Made by a program: the position numbers and the translations under genes. Positions 8,618 through 17,098 of a DNA stretch of 64,000 nucleotides are shown here, piece by piece (position 1 is the stretch's first letter; each line of letters opens with the position of its first letter). This DNA comes from Ensifer sp. LC163 (GTDB lineage Bacteria > Pseudomonadota > Alphaproteobacteria > Rhizobiales > Rhizobiaceae). The stretch covers positions 89,435-153,434 of the forward strand of contig NZ_MBSS01000008.1 of NCBI RefSeq assembly GCF_001695855.1. The letters run 5' to 3'. The notes beneath the pieces were generated by a model that saw only the letters and a list, made by a program, of their open reading frames with translations, made no database searches and was not told the DNA's origin.

Positions 8618-9841
8618 CTAGGCGGCCCCACGTGGCGAGCGCCGATCGCGAACCAGCATCGGACCGTATTCGATGCAGAACAGCGCAAAGGCAGCGATCC
8701 AGAGCGCTCCCGACAGCGCGATCAGATGATGATAGTGAACCGGCAGGATTTCGGCGAAGGGGCGCGCCAGCGCCGCGCCGATAATGGCGATGTAGGACGC
8801 GCAGCTGAGGTTCGATGCGGCCAGCGGCCTGCCAGTGTGCCCTCGGCTTGCGCGCGTCATGACGGCCAGCATCATCGAGGCCATGACACCCACGGTCATC
8901 ACATGCATGACGGGATACCCGTCGAGGGCGCCGACGGCACCTACCGCAACCGCGGCGAAGCCGAGCGGAACGAAGGCATAGGCCGCGTGCAGGATGAATA
9001 CGATCTTGTCCGGCCAGGTGGTCCAGCCACGCCAGCGGACAAGCCGTGCGGCCTGCAGCAACGAGGCTGCGGCTGCGATGGCGGCCGTGACGATTTGCTG
9101 TGGTGCGAAGGTCCAGCAGGTGAGGGCCGCCACGCCGACGAGAATGCTCGCAGTATCGAAGCGATTATAAGGAACCGGAAAGTCGGTCCGGCCGAATTTG
9201 TTCAGCCAGTTGCGGGTGAAACTCGGCAGAATTCTGCCGCCGACAATCATGATCAACATGACATAGGCGCCGATCGCCAGCCGTGCTGCCGCATCGACGT
9301 CGAGTTGCCGGACGACGGAGATGTGGAACCACGCATTGGCGGCCGAAAGGAGGACCAATCCGCCGACGACCTTCAGATCCTTCCACTTCCGCCCGACGAT
9401 GACTTCGCGCGCGCAGATCGTGAGCAATGCCGGCATGAACGCCGCTTCGATGATGACCGCCGGTGTCAGTCCGATCACATCCGTCGCCAGCAGCGCCAGC
9501 CGCCCGGCAACCCACAGAGCGAATAGGTAGGCGAGCGGCCTTCCGGAAACAGGCAGTCTTCCGGTCCAGTTCGGAACCGCAGTCAAAAGGAAGCCTGCGA
9601 GCACGGCCGATGAAAAACCGAAGAGCATCTCGTGCGCGTGCCAATGGGCAGGGCCATAATCGCCGGCGATGTCGATACCCCTGACAAGGGCTGCGATCCA
9701 TGCGGCCATGGCGAAGATCGCCCAGAGGCTGGCTCCGAGGAAAAATGGCCTGAAGCCATAGGAGAAGAGAACGGGGCCAGTGGTGGCGAGCCCTCGCGGG
9801 ATTCCGCCGCGGGGCCGTGGTTTTCTAAGTAGATTAAGCAT
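8618..9841 (-). CDS. nnrS: NnrS family heme-copper membrane protein
   Basis: NnrS is a 12-helix heme- and copper-binding inner-membrane protein that relieves NO stress in denitrifiers. This 407-residue protein opens with the family's FSYGFRPFFLGA segment near residue 25 and continues with WHAHEMLFGF, whose histidines are conserved. The open frame runs on upstream to 11329, antisense to nirK. ATG 9841 is the right start because the family N-terminus begins there and an AGGA site precedes it. Divergent from nirK; an NnrR-type dyad lies between them. Confidence 0.92.
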   Translation of the reverse strand: MLNLLRKPRPRGGIPRGLATTGPVLFSYGFRPFFLGASLWAIFAMAAWIAALVRGIDIAGDYGPAHWHAHEMLFGFSSAVLAGFLLTAVPNWTGRLPVSGRPLAYLFALWVAGRLALLATDVIGLTPAVIIEAAFMPALLTICAREVIVGRKWKDLKVVGGLVLLSAANAWFHISVVRQLDVDAAARLAIGAYVMLIMIVGGRILPSFTRNWLNKFGRTDFPVPYNRFDTASILVGVAALTCWTFAPQQIVTAAIAAAASLLQAARLVRWRGWTTWPDKIVFILHAAYAFVPLGFAAVAVGAVGALDGYPVMHVMTVGVMASMMLAVMTRASRGHTGRPLAASNLSCASYIAIIGAALARPFAEILPVHYHHLIALSGALWIAAFALFCIEYGPMLVRDRRSPRGAA

Positions 9842-10174
9842 TGTTCGATCCTGTTCTTTCGTCCAGCGGACTTCCGGATCGGATCGATTTATCAACGCCC
9901 TGCCGAGGCCTCTTTGCGAAAACGCAATTACAGAGCCCGGCCAATGCCGCCCCGCGCGAAGATTCGCAGAAAAATATCTGCTTCCCGGGCCGATTTGTTC
10001 CAAGACAAAGACGTCATTCGCTCTCGGTTCTACTTGACACATGACTGCTGGAAAACCGGTGGTCAAAACCTGAGGTGAGCTCGCCAGGGACGGCGGAGGA
10101 CACCGTAACACGTTGAATATCGGCATGATTTTCGGACGACCATTCCGGTCGCGCGGTCGTGCACAAGGAGAGCA
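9842..10174. other. nnrS-nirK divergent promoter region (333 bases)
   Basis: No credible gene lies here. The region holds the TTTG-N8-CAAA dyad at 9994-10009 and an AAGGAG ribosome site at 10165-10170 ahead of nirK. A TTGACA at 10034-10039 has no convincing -10 partner. Confidence 0.7.
9994..10009. promoter_or_regulatory. Candidate NnrR operator upstream of nirK
   Basis: TTTG-TTCCAAGA-CAAA, the same 4-8-4 format as the site at 5803-5818. Its centre is about 173 bases ahead of the nirK start and 160 bases ahead of nnrS. NnrR activation of nirK through such boxes is established in related rhizobia; binding here is inferred. Confidence 0.7.
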
Positions 10175-11320
10175 ATGATGACAGAACAGCTGCAGATGAC
10201 TCGCCGGACGATTCTGGCCGGCGCCGCCTTCGCTGGCGCGCTGACGCCGATCCTGACGGCGACCTCGACCCAGGCCGCAACGGCCGCCGCTCCCGCGGCA
10301 GCGGGCGCGGCACCGGTCGACATTGCGACACTGGAGCGGGTCAAGGTCGACCTCGTCGCGCCGCCCTTCGTTCATGCCCATGATCAGGTCGCCAAGACCG
10401 GTCCGCGCGTGGTCGAATTCACCATGACCATCGAAGAAAAGAAGCTGGTGATCGATGGCGACGGCGCCGAGGTGCATGCCATGACCTTCAACGGCTCGGT
10501 TCCCGGTCCGCTGATGGTCGTCCACGAGAACGACTATGTCGAACTCAGATTGATCAACCCCGCCACCAACACGCTGCTGCACAATATCGACTTTCACGCA
10601 GCAACTGGGGCCCTGGGTGGCGGCGCCCTGACGCAGGTCAATCCCGGCGAAGAGACGACATTGCGCTTCAAGGCCACAAAGGCCGGCGTCTTCGTCTACC
10701 ATTGCGCGCCGGAAGGCATGGTGCCCTGGCACGTCACCTCGGGCATGAACGGCGCCATCATGGTACTGCCGCGCGACGGGCTGAAGGACGAGAAGGGACA
10801 GCCGCTGACCTATGACAAGGTCTACTACGTGGGCGAGCAGGACTTCTACATCCCGCGCGACGAGGCCGGCAACTACAAGAAATACGAAACGCCCGGCGAA
10901 GCCTACGAGGACACCGTCAAGGCCATGCGCACGCTGACGCCGACGCATGTCGTCTTCAATGGCGCGGTCGGAGCGCTGACCGGTGAGAAGGCGTTGACGG
11001 CAGCCGTGGGCGAGCATGTGCTCGTCATCCATTCGCAGGCAAACCGCGATACGCGGCCACACCTGATCGGTGGACACGGTGACTATGTCTGGGCGACCGG
11101 CAAGTTCCGCAACCCGCCGGAACTCGACCAGGAAACCTGGTTCATTCCGGGCGGCACCGCCGGTGCGGCTTTCTACACATTCCGGCAGCCGGGTGTTTAC
11201 GCCTACGTCAACCACAACCTGATCGAGGCTTTTGAGCTGGGCGCGGCGGGACACTTCAAGGTCACCGGCGAGTGGAACGACGATCTGATGACCTCGGTCG
11301 TCAAGCCGGCGTCGATGTAA
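10175..11320 (+). CDS. nirK: Copper-containing nitrite reductase NirK
   Basis: Periplasmic trimeric enzyme reducing nitrite to NO. The 381-residue precursor begins with a twin-arginine type signal (R10-R11 followed by TILAG) and an Ala-rich stretch. Every ligand of the Alcaligenes enzyme is found at a constant offset of +41. Type 1 copper is bound by H136, C177, H186 and M191, type 2 copper by H141, H176 and H347, and the catalytic pair is D139 and H296. It is therefore an intact class I NirK. AAGGAG precedes tandem ATGs at 10175 and 10178. nirV follows in the same direction. Confidence 0.98.
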   Translation: MMTEQLQMTRRTILAGAAFAGALTPILTATSTQAATAAAPAAAGAAPVDIATLERVKVDLVAPPFVHAHDQVAKTGPRVVEFTMTIEEKKLVIDGDGAEVHAMTFNGSVPGPLMVVHENDYVELRLINPATNTLLHNIDFHAATGALGGGALTQVNPGEETTLRFKATKAGVFVYHCAPEGMVPWHVTSGMNGAIMVLPRDGLKDEKGQPLTYDKVYYVGEQDFYIPRDEAGNYKKYETPGEAYEDTVKAMRTLTPTHVVFNGAVGALTGEKALTAAVGEHVLVIHSQANRDTRPHLIGGHGDYVWATGKFRNPPELDQETWFIPGGTAGAAFYTFRQPGVYAYVNHNLIEAFELGAAGHFKVTGEWNDDLMTSVVKPASM

Positions 11321-11341
11321 CCCAGGCATGACAATCGGCTA

Positions 11342-11370
11342 CGCCGCCCCGGGGAAATCCTCGGGCGGCG
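11342..11370 (+). promoter_or_regulatory. GC-rich stem-loop between nirK and nirV
   Basis: An 8-bp stem (11342-11349 with 11363-11370) lies in the 110-base gap after nirK. There is no T-run, so it may stabilise the nirK message 3' end or attenuate read-through into nirV. Confidence 0.5.
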
Positions 11371-11430
11371 ACAGGAGCGACAAGGGCATGCGCCGCAGCC
11401 GTCGGCGCCTGCCAATAGAAGGGGAAGGTC

Positions 11431-12348
11431 ATGCGCGACAAACGTCACAAGAATTCGGTTTCGGTCTTTTCGATCGCCGTTCCTGCGATGCTGTTGGTTG
11501 CCATTGGCGGCGTGCTTTCGGCCAAGGTCGGGCTGTTGGACGATATGGACGCATCGGTCGATACCCGCATCGAAGCGCCGGTGACGGTGACCATCGAGCC
11601 ACGCCGCATGGAGTACCGGGCCGAAGGCCACTTCATCAAGAACGGCTTTGCCGTCGACGCGCCGCTTGTCGATGCGACGCTCGCGACACCATTCAGGATC
11701 ATGAAGTATCAGGTCAGCCGCAGGGACTATCAGCGCTGCGTCGAAGACGGCGCCTGCGAGGGGGGCGAGCCGGCGGCAAGCCTCGGCAATGGTACGCCGA
11801 TGACGGGCGTCAACTACACCGATGCCAGCAACTATGCCGCCTGGCTGACCGAAAGGACAGGGCAGGTCTGGCGGCTGCCGACCGATCGGCAATGGGCCTT
11901 TGCGGCAGGCAGGAAATTTCCCGATGACGCGCTTGGCATCGACGGCAGCAAGGACAACCCGGCGCTGAGATGGCTTGCCGACTACGAGCGCGAATCCACC
12001 CGGCAGAAGTCGAAGAACCCGATGCCGCAACCGTCCGGCACATTCGGCGAGAACGAATTCGGCGTTGCCGATCTCGACGGCAATGTCTGGGAATGGACGC
12101 AAACCTGCCACCGTCGGGTGACGATCGGCGAGGACGGCGAGGTGCTGAAGGAATCGCCCGCCTGCGGCATCTACGTCGTCGACGGCAAGCACCGCGCGTC
12201 GATGAGCTTCTTCATTCGCGATCCGAAGAGCGGTGGTTGCGCCGTCGGCGTGCCGCCGGACAATCTCGGCTTCCGCCTGGTTCGCGACGATCGCTGGTAT
12301 GCGAACATGCTGTATGCCTTCGAGCGCCGTTTTCCCGGTGCGGTGTAA
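11431..12348 (+). CDS. nirV: NirV, formylglycine-generating-enzyme-like protein
   Basis: NirV belongs to the SUMF1/FGE-sulfatase fold family and is found directly after nirK in many denitrifiers. The reaction is not known. The 305-residue product has an N-terminal hydrophobic segment (about residues 11-31) that suits a membrane anchor or export signal. The FGE-like domain follows, with MKYQVSRRDY near residue 90 and the family-typical DLDGNVWEWT near residue 213. An AAGGGGAAGG ribosome site precedes the start. It is separated from nirK by a hairpin and from nnrR by 119 bases. Confidence 0.92.
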   Translation: MRDKRHKNSVSVFSIAVPAMLLVAIGGVLSAKVGLLDDMDASVDTRIEAPVTVTIEPRRMEYRAEGHFIKNGFAVDAPLVDATLATPFRIMKYQVSRRDYQRCVEDGACEGGEPAASLGNGTPMTGVNYTDASNYAAWLTERTGQVWRLPTDRQWAFAAGRKFPDDALGIDGSKDNPALRWLADYERESTRQKSKNPMPQPSGTFGENEFGVADLDGNVWEWTQTCHRRVTIGEDGEVLKESPACGIYVVDGKHRASMSFFIRDPKSGGCAVGVPPDNLGFRLVRDDRWYANMLYAFERRFPGAV

Positions 12349-12467
12349 CAGCGCAGGCCCTCATTATCGCTGCCTTGGGGCTACGACTGGGTGCTGTCCG
12401 CTTCTTCCGCCCGATCGCACATGATATAGCAGCCGGCATCGCCGATCCGCAGGAGACAGGAAACGAC

Positions 12468-13169
12468 GTGGCTGCACTGGACCGAACACTCGTCAAATCG
12501 CTCCCGCTTTTTCAAAAGATGAGCGATCAGGAACTGGACAAGCTCCTGGCGCATGCGACCGTCAGGCGCGTCCCGCAGAATGAGGCCGTCTTCGAACAGG
12601 GGGCTGCGGCGGATTCGTTCTACCTGCTTCTGCATGGACGACTTAAGGTCACCCAAGTCACCCGCGACGGCCAACAGATCATCGTCCGTGTCGTCAATCC
12701 GGGCGATCTGTTCGGCTTTGCCCGCGCGCTGCAGCGCAGCGACTATCCGGGCACGGCGATGACAGCGACGGAAAGCCTTGTTCTCGCCTGGCCGACCGAG
12801 CTCTGGAACGTGTTCGTCGAGAGCAATCCGCATCTGGCCGTGAACGCGATGCACACGATCGGTCAGCGGCTTGACGAGGCCCATACCCGCATCCGCGAGA
12901 TGTCGACCGAGGAGGTCGAGCGCCGGGTCGCGCACGCGGTTCTGCGCCTTGCCGAACAGGCGGGCAAGCGCGAAGAGCTCGGCGTGCGTATCGATTTTCC
13001 CATTTCCCGTCAGGACATTGCCGAAATGACCGGCACCACCCTTCACACGGTCTCGCGCATCCTCAGTGCGTGGGAGGGGCGGGGCCTCGTCCAGGGCGGA
13101 CGTCAAAAGCTGCTTCTCTGTGACTTGGCCGGGCTGCGCCGGCTGGCGGAGCAGGTCGAGAAAAACTAG
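12468..13169 (+). CDS. nnrR: NnrR, Crp/Fnr-family NO-responsive transcriptional regulator
   Basis: Activator of nitrite and nitric oxide reductase genes. The 233-residue protein has the cyclic-nucleotide-binding-like domain (about residues 10-125) and a C-terminal winged helix with the recognition segment near 178-205. No N-terminal cysteine cluster is present, which separates it from FNR and favours NnrR/DNR. The start is GTG 12468, with AGGAGACAGG just ahead; the longer open frame upstream overlaps nirV out of frame and is not coding. Its likely targets in this window are the dyads at 5803 and 9994. Confidence 0.92.
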   Translation: MAALDRTLVKSLPLFQKMSDQELDKLLAHATVRRVPQNEAVFEQGAAADSFYLLLHGRLKVTQVTRDGQQIIVRVVNPGDLFGFARALQRSDYPGTAMTATESLVLAWPTELWNVFVESNPHLAVNAMHTIGQRLDEAHTRIREMSTEEVERRVAHAVLRLAEQAGKREELGVRIDFPISRQDIAEMTGTTLHTVSRILSAWEGRGLVQGGRQKLLLCDLAGLRRLAEQVEKN

Positions 13170-13312
13170 GTTCACGGCTCCGGCCATGGGGCGCTTCACG
13201 CCTGAATCTGGGCGGGCGCCAAACAATCCGTCAGGTTTTCGCACGGCCGTCTCCCGGTCGGCAGCTTGGCCGGATTGCGCCGCTTCGATTGGTGCAGCAT
13301 CTCGATGACCCG

Positions 13313-13360
13313 GCTACAGCGCTGCACGTCAAATATGACGCGCTAAGTAGCGCTAACGTG
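13313..13360 (-). repeat. Partial copy of modular repeat family A downstream of nnrR
   Basis: Read on the minus strand this segment carries the second hairpin of family A: GCGCGTCATATTTGACG followed by CAGCGCTGTAG. Full copies lie at 35247, 36622 and 56156. Only the hairpin half is present here. It may end nnrR transcription. Confidence 0.65.
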
Positions 13361-13371
13361 ATGGGCAGTCA

Positions 13372-13400
13372 GCCTAAAAATTAGGCATCAACAAATTTGT
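13372..13400 (+). promoter_or_regulatory. Two adjacent palindromes upstream of nasT
   Basis: GCCTAA-AAA-TTAGGC (13372-13386) is followed four bases later by ACAAATTTGT (13391-13400), in an AT-rich stretch that ends 55 bases before the nasT start. They are candidate operator or terminator elements; no known consensus fits closely. Confidence 0.4.
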
Positions 13401-13455
13401 CAAGAAAATAGGCAATTCTGTTGCGAAACTTGCTGCGCTGCATCATGATCGCGCC

Positions 13456-14043
13456 ATGACAAACCGCGACCTTACCATTCTCGTTATCGACGAGAACGCC
13501 ATCCGTGCCTCGATCATCGAGGAAGGATTGCATGAGGCCGGGCATCGCAAGGTCACGGTCATTCATGAGGTGCAGGGCGTCGCGCGCATCATCGACAGCC
13601 TCAGGCCCGATGTCATTGTCATCGATATCGAAAACCCCAATCGCGACATGATGGAGCATCTCTTCCAGTTGACGCGCACTGTCGGCCGGCCGATCGCGAT
13701 GTTCGTGGATCGGTCCGACACGGCGTCGATCGAGGCGGCGGTGGAAGCGGGCGTGTCGGCCTATATCGTTGACGGCCTGAAGAAGGAGCGCGTCAAGCCG
13801 ATCCTCGACATGGCCGTCAGTCGGTTCAACGCCTTCAGCCGGCTGCAAAGAGAACTGGCCGACGCCAGGTCCGCGCTCGAGGAGCGCAAGGTCGTCGAGC
13901 GCGCCAAGGGTATCCTGATGAAGATCCGCGGTCTCTCGGAAGAGGAAGCCTTTGCCCTGCTGCGCCAGACGGCGATGAACGAAAAGAAGAAGATGTCTGA
14001 AATCGCGCAAAGCGTGGTGACGGCTGCCGGCCTGCTGATGTGA
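13456..14043 (+). CDS. nasT: NasT, ANTAR-domain transcription antiterminator
   Basis: RNA-binding response-regulator-like protein that lets RNA polymerase read through the leader of nitrate/nitrite assimilation operons. The 195-residue protein has a receiver-like domain (about 1-125; aspartate D57 within VIDIENP) and a C-terminal ANTAR domain (about 135-190) with the conserved ERAKGILM segment. It is followed 43 bases later by nasS, whose product sequesters NasT until nitrate binds. Its target is probably the double-hairpin leader at 15575-15625, ahead of nrtA. Confidence 0.92.
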   Translation: MTNRDLTILVIDENAIRASIIEEGLHEAGHRKVTVIHEVQGVARIIDSLRPDVIVIDIENPNRDMMEHLFQLTRTVGRPIAMFVDRSDTASIEAAVEAGVSAYIVDGLKKERVKPILDMAVSRFNAFSRLQRELADARSALEERKVVERAKGILMKIRGLSEEEAFALLRQTAMNEKKKMSEIAQSVVTAAGLLM

Positions 14044-14086
14044 TGGCGCGCGCGGTGCATCGGCCTTGTCGCAAGGAGTGAGCGGA

Positions 14087-15391
14087 GTGAACATCATGGC
14101 CAATTTCGGCGATATCGGCAGCGGCCAGGCTTCGACCGGTGACGGCTTGCCGGCGCCGCAAAAGCTGCGCAGCGAGGATGCCCGCACGCTGCGCGCCGGC
14201 TTTATCCCGCTGGTGGACGCATCGGTGCTGGTGGCCGCTTGCGAGTTCGGCTTTGCTCGCAAGGAAGGCCTGACACTCGATCTGGTCAAGGATGTTTCCT
14301 GGGCCAATGTTCGCGATCGGTTGGCTTTCCGTCAGTTCGATATTGCCCATATGCTCGCGCCCATGCCCGTTGCGGCGATGCTCGGTCTCGGCTCCAACCC
14401 TTCGCCTGCAATTACGCCCTTCTCGCTCGGGCGCGGCGGCAATGCCATCACGCTGTCCAACCGGCTCTATGCCCGCATGGCCGAGGAAGGGGCGCTCGGG
14501 GGCGCTGAGGACGCGCTTGCCAACGCCCGAGTGCTTGCTGCCGTGCTTCGGCGCATGAAGGCACACGGCGAAGGGCCGCCGACCTTGGGCGTGACCTATC
14601 CTTTCTCCTCGCACAATTACGAATTCCGCTATTGGCTGGCGGCTGGCGGCATCGATCCCGACCGCAACGTCAAGCTTGTGGTGGTGCCGCCGCCGATGAC
14701 CTCCGACGCGCTCGCCGCCGGCGCGATCGATGGTTTCTGCGTCGGTGCGCCCTGGAACATGGTTGCATCCGAGCGCGGCGTCGGGCGTATCGTGGCCGCC
14801 AAGCAGGATATCTGGCCGTCGGCGCCCGAAAAGGTCGTCGGCATGCGCCCTGAATGGGCCGAGGCCAATCCGGAAACCGTTTCACGATTGATCGTGGCGT
14901 TGGATGCGGCAGCGCAGTGGTGCGACGATCCGCAGAACCGTGCTGCCCTGTCCGACGCGCTCGCCGACCAGCGCTATGTCGGCGCCCCGGTCGAAATCAT
15001 CCGCCGCGTGCTTTCCGGCGAGTTCACCATCGACGCTCACGGGCAGCGCCGGGTCATCGACGATTACTTTGTCTTCCATCGCCGTTTCGCCAACTATCCC
15101 CGACCCAGCCACGCACTGTGGATCTACAGCCAGATGGCGCGCTGGGGGCAGGTTGGCCTCAGCCCGGACGGGATGACGACCGCGGCTTCGGCCTATCGCC
15201 CGGACCTCTATCGGCTCGCGCTCGGGAATGGCGTGGCTCCAGTGGGTGCTGACATCAGGATCGAGGGCGCATCTGCCGACGATGGCTTCGTGGACGGGCA
15301 TGTTTTCGACCCTGCCGCCATCAAGGCCTATGTCGAGGCGTTTCCCGTGCGTGCGACGGGCGGTGCAGTCGCTTTTGACGCCGACAACTGA
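14087..15391 (+). CDS. nasS: NasS, nitrate sensor of the NrtA/CmpA family
   Basis: Cytoplasmic nitrate/nitrite-binding protein that inhibits NasT in the absence of nitrate. The product of about 434 residues is homologous to the NrtA downstream (shared WLAAGGIDPD and WNMV/WNEQ-type segments) but has no signal peptide, which is what distinguishes NasS from transport proteins. The start is uncertain. GTG 14087 has AAGGAG eight bases ahead; ATG 14096 is a close alternative and TTG 14066 is possible. The nasT-nasS pairing is the established regulatory arrangement in Paracoccus, Azotobacter and rhizobia. Confidence 0.9.
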   Translation: MNIMANFGDIGSGQASTGDGLPAPQKLRSEDARTLRAGFIPLVDASVLVAACEFGFARKEGLTLDLVKDVSWANVRDRLAFRQFDIAHMLAPMPVAAMLGLGSNPSPAITPFSLGRGGNAITLSNRLYARMAEEGALGGAEDALANARVLAAVLRRMKAHGEGPPTLGVTYPFSSHNYEFRYWLAAGGIDPDRNVKLVVVPPPMTSDALAAGAIDGFCVGAPWNMVASERGVGRIVAAKQDIWPSAPEKVVGMRPEWAEANPETVSRLIVALDAAAQWCDDPQNRAALSDALADQRYVGAPVEIIRRVLSGEFTIDAHGQRRVIDDYFVFHRRFANYPRPSHALWIYSQMARWGQVGLSPDGMTTAASAYRPDLYRLALGNGVAPVGADIRIEGASADDGFVDGHVFDPAAIKAYVEAFPVRATGGAVAFDADN

Positions 15392-15549
15392 AGGCGTCGG
15401 CCGCTGCTTGTTTGGGCAGAGTCGCCAGGCCGATTGTGTGCGGCGCACAATAATTCAGCAGATTCTATAATAGCCATTTTTATGGGCGGCTTCATCAAGT
15501 TGTATTTTTATCCTTTAATCTCAATATATTAAAGCTACTCCTCTGAAAC

Positions 15550-15565
15550 TGGCACGACCCTTGCT
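15550..15565 (+). promoter_or_regulatory. Sigma-54 promoter of the nitrate assimilation operon
   Basis: TGGCAC-N5-TTGCT is a full match to the -24/-12 consensus. Transcription would start near 15576, about 170 bases before nrtA. A promoter of this class requires an activator such as NtrC and fits nitrogen-limitation control. An inverted repeat (ATTGTG, 15433-15438, with CACAAT, 15446-15451) lies upstream, but its half-site orientation does not match the classical NtrC site. Confidence 0.85.
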
Positions 15566-15574
15566 TCTAAGAAA

Positions 15575-15625
15575 TCGCTTCGATCAACGGCGATTGAAGC
15601 GAGTTCAAACGCCAGATCGCGTTTG
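15575..15625 (+). ncRNA. ANTAR-type double hairpin leader (NasT target)
   Basis: Hairpin 1 pairs 15575-15585 with 15592-15602 (one G-U) and closes a hexaloop AACGGC, which has the A1 and G4 that define ANTAR target loops. Hairpin 2 pairs 15606-15612 with 15619-15625 and closes the hexaloop CAGATC, which does not have A1/G4. The two hairpins are three bases apart at the predicted 5' end of the sigma-54 transcript, matching the known layout. nasT lies just upstream. Confidence 0.7.
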
Positions 15626-15637
15626 CCAGAGACACTG

Positions 15638-15707
15638 ACGTCGCAAGGTTTTTGTTTCCCGAGGATTCCTCCTGATCCCGGACGCAATCTCCAAGCGGCG
15701 TTTTTTT
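15638..15707 (+). terminator. Leader attenuator ahead of nrtA
   Basis: A run of seven T (15701-15707) follows GCGGCG. The 3' arm 15695-15701 can pair with 15638-15644 (7 bp, one G-U), or a shorter ACGC/GCGT stem forms (15682-15685 with 15698-15701). The exact fold is uncertain, but a T-run in a leader right after ANTAR-like hairpins is the expected NasT-controlled terminator. nrtA starts 40 bases later. Confidence 0.6.
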
Positions 15708-15746
15708 ATGTCCGGCTTTGCCCGGCAGCAGCAGAGGAACCTGCGC

Positions 15747-17039
15747 ATGACCAAGTTTTCGACCGGCGGCCTGACCCGCCGCAGCCTGCTGAAGACCACA
15801 GCCACGGCCGCCCTGTTCGGTGCGGTCAAGGCGGCATTCCCTTCCGGCGCGTTCGCTCAGGCTGCGGGTCCGGAAACGACCAAGGCCGTGCTCGGCTTTA
15901 TCGCGCTCACCGATTCCGCACCACTGATCGTCGCCAAGGAGAAGGGCCTGTTCGACAAGTACGGCATGACCGAAGTCGATGTGGTCAAGCAGGCTTCCTG
16001 GGGCACGACACGCGACAACCTCGTGCTCGGTTCGGCCGGTGCCGGCATCGATGGCGCCCATATTCTCACGCCGATGCCCTACCTGATCTCGACCGGCAAG
16101 GTGACGCAGAACAACCAGCCGCTGCCGATGGCGATCCTTGCGCGCCTCAATCTCGACGCGCAGGCGATCTCGGTCGGTGGCGCCTATGCCGATCTGAAAG
16201 TCGGGCTCGATGCTTCCGCGTTGAAGGAGGCCTTTGCGAGGAAGAAGGCGGAAGGCGCTGCGGCCAAGGTGGCGATGACCTTCCCCGGTGGCACACACGA
16301 CCTCTGGCTGCGTTACTGGCTTGCCGCGGGCGGCATTGATCCGGACTCGGATGTCGAGACGATTGTTGTTCCGCCGCCGCAGATGGTCGCCAACATGAAG
16401 GTCGGCACCATGGACTGTTTCTGCGTCGGCGAGCCTTGGAACGAGCAGCTCGTCAACCAGAAGATCGGCTACACCGCCGTCAACACCGCCGAGATCTGGA
16501 ACGAGCATCCGGAAAAATCCTTCGCAATGCGTGCCGACTGGGTGGAGAAAAACCCGCGCGCCGCCAAGGCGCTCACCATGGCCATCCAGGAAGCGGCGCA
16601 ATGGTGCGACGACATGGCCAACAAGGAAGAGTTGGCGAAGATCGTCGGCAAGCGCAGCTGGTTCAACGTACCGCCGAAGGACATCGTCGACCGGCTGAAG
16701 GGTGAATACGACTACGGCAACGGCAAGATCGTCGAGGCCAGCCCGCATTTCATGAAGTTCTGGCGCGACCACGCCTCCTATCCCTTCCAGAGCCATGACA
16801 GCTGGTTCCTGACGGAGAACATCCGCTGGGGCAAGTTTGCGCCCGACACCGACATCAAGGCGCTCGTTGCCACGGTCAATCGCGAAGACATCTGGCGCGA
16901 GGCGGCCAAGGAGCTCGGCGTCTCCGACATCCCGTCCTCGACCTCGCGCGGCATCGAAAAATTCTTCGACGGCAAGGTGTTCGACCCGGCAGATCCGCAG
17001 GCTTACCTGAAGAGCCTGAGCATCTCGCGCGTCGCCTGA
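15747..17039 (+). CDS. nrtA: Nitrate ABC transporter substrate-binding protein NrtA
   Basis: Periplasmic nitrate/nitrite-binding component of the NrtABC importer. The 430-residue precursor starts with a twin-arginine signal (R11-R12 followed by SLLK) and a probable cleavage after AFA at residue 37. The mature part is a CmpA/NrtA-type two-lobe protein. ATG 15747 has an AGAGGAAC ribosome site; an in-frame ATG at 15708 falls at the end of the attenuator T-run and is less likely. It is the first structural gene after the ANTAR leader and is separated from nrtB by a GC hairpin. Confidence 0.94.
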   Translation: MTKFSTGGLTRRSLLKTTATAALFGAVKAAFPSGAFAQAAGPETTKAVLGFIALTDSAPLIVAKEKGLFDKYGMTEVDVVKQASWGTTRDNLVLGSAGAGIDGAHILTPMPYLISTGKVTQNNQPLPMAILARLNLDAQAISVGGAYADLKVGLDASALKEAFARKKAEGAAAKVAMTFPGGTHDLWLRYWLAAGGIDPDSDVETIVVPPPQMVANMKVGTMDCFCVGEPWNEQLVNQKIGYTAVNTAEIWNEHPEKSFAMRADWVEKNPRAAKALTMAIQEAAQWCDDMANKEELAKIVGKRSWFNVPPKDIVDRLKGEYDYGNGKIVEASPHFMKFWRDHASYPFQSHDSWFLTENIRWGKFAPDTDIKALVATVNREDIWREAAKELGVSDIPSSTSRGIEKFFDGKVFDPADPQAYLKSLSISRVA

Positions 17040-17047
17040 GCCTTCGT

Positions 17048-17070
17048 GGCGGCGGCCGAACCCCGCCGCC
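17048..17070 (+). promoter_or_regulatory. GC hairpin between nrtA and nrtB
   Basis: GGCGGCGG (17048-17055) pairs with CCGCCGCC (17063-17070) across a 7-base loop, without a T-run. Hairpins in this position often protect the abundant binding-protein message and reduce expression of the downstream permease. Confidence 0.55.
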
Positions 17071-17098
17071 GCCCGACTTGAACCTTTAGGAGAACGGT

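Noticed and set aside
10034..10039. TTGACA as a sigma-70 -35 element for nirK
   Set aside because: No -10-like hexamer occurs at 16-18 bases downstream, and the NnrR-type dyad better explains control.
9842..11329. Upstream extension of the nnrS frame across nirK
   Set aside because: The extension is antisense to nirK and unlike NnrS; ATG 9841 with an AGGA site gives the family N-terminus.
15433..15451. Inverted repeat upstream of the sigma-54 promoter as an NtrC site
   Set aside because: The half sites are GTGC...GCAC, opposite to the GCAC...GTGC order of NtrC sites, so the assignment was not made.
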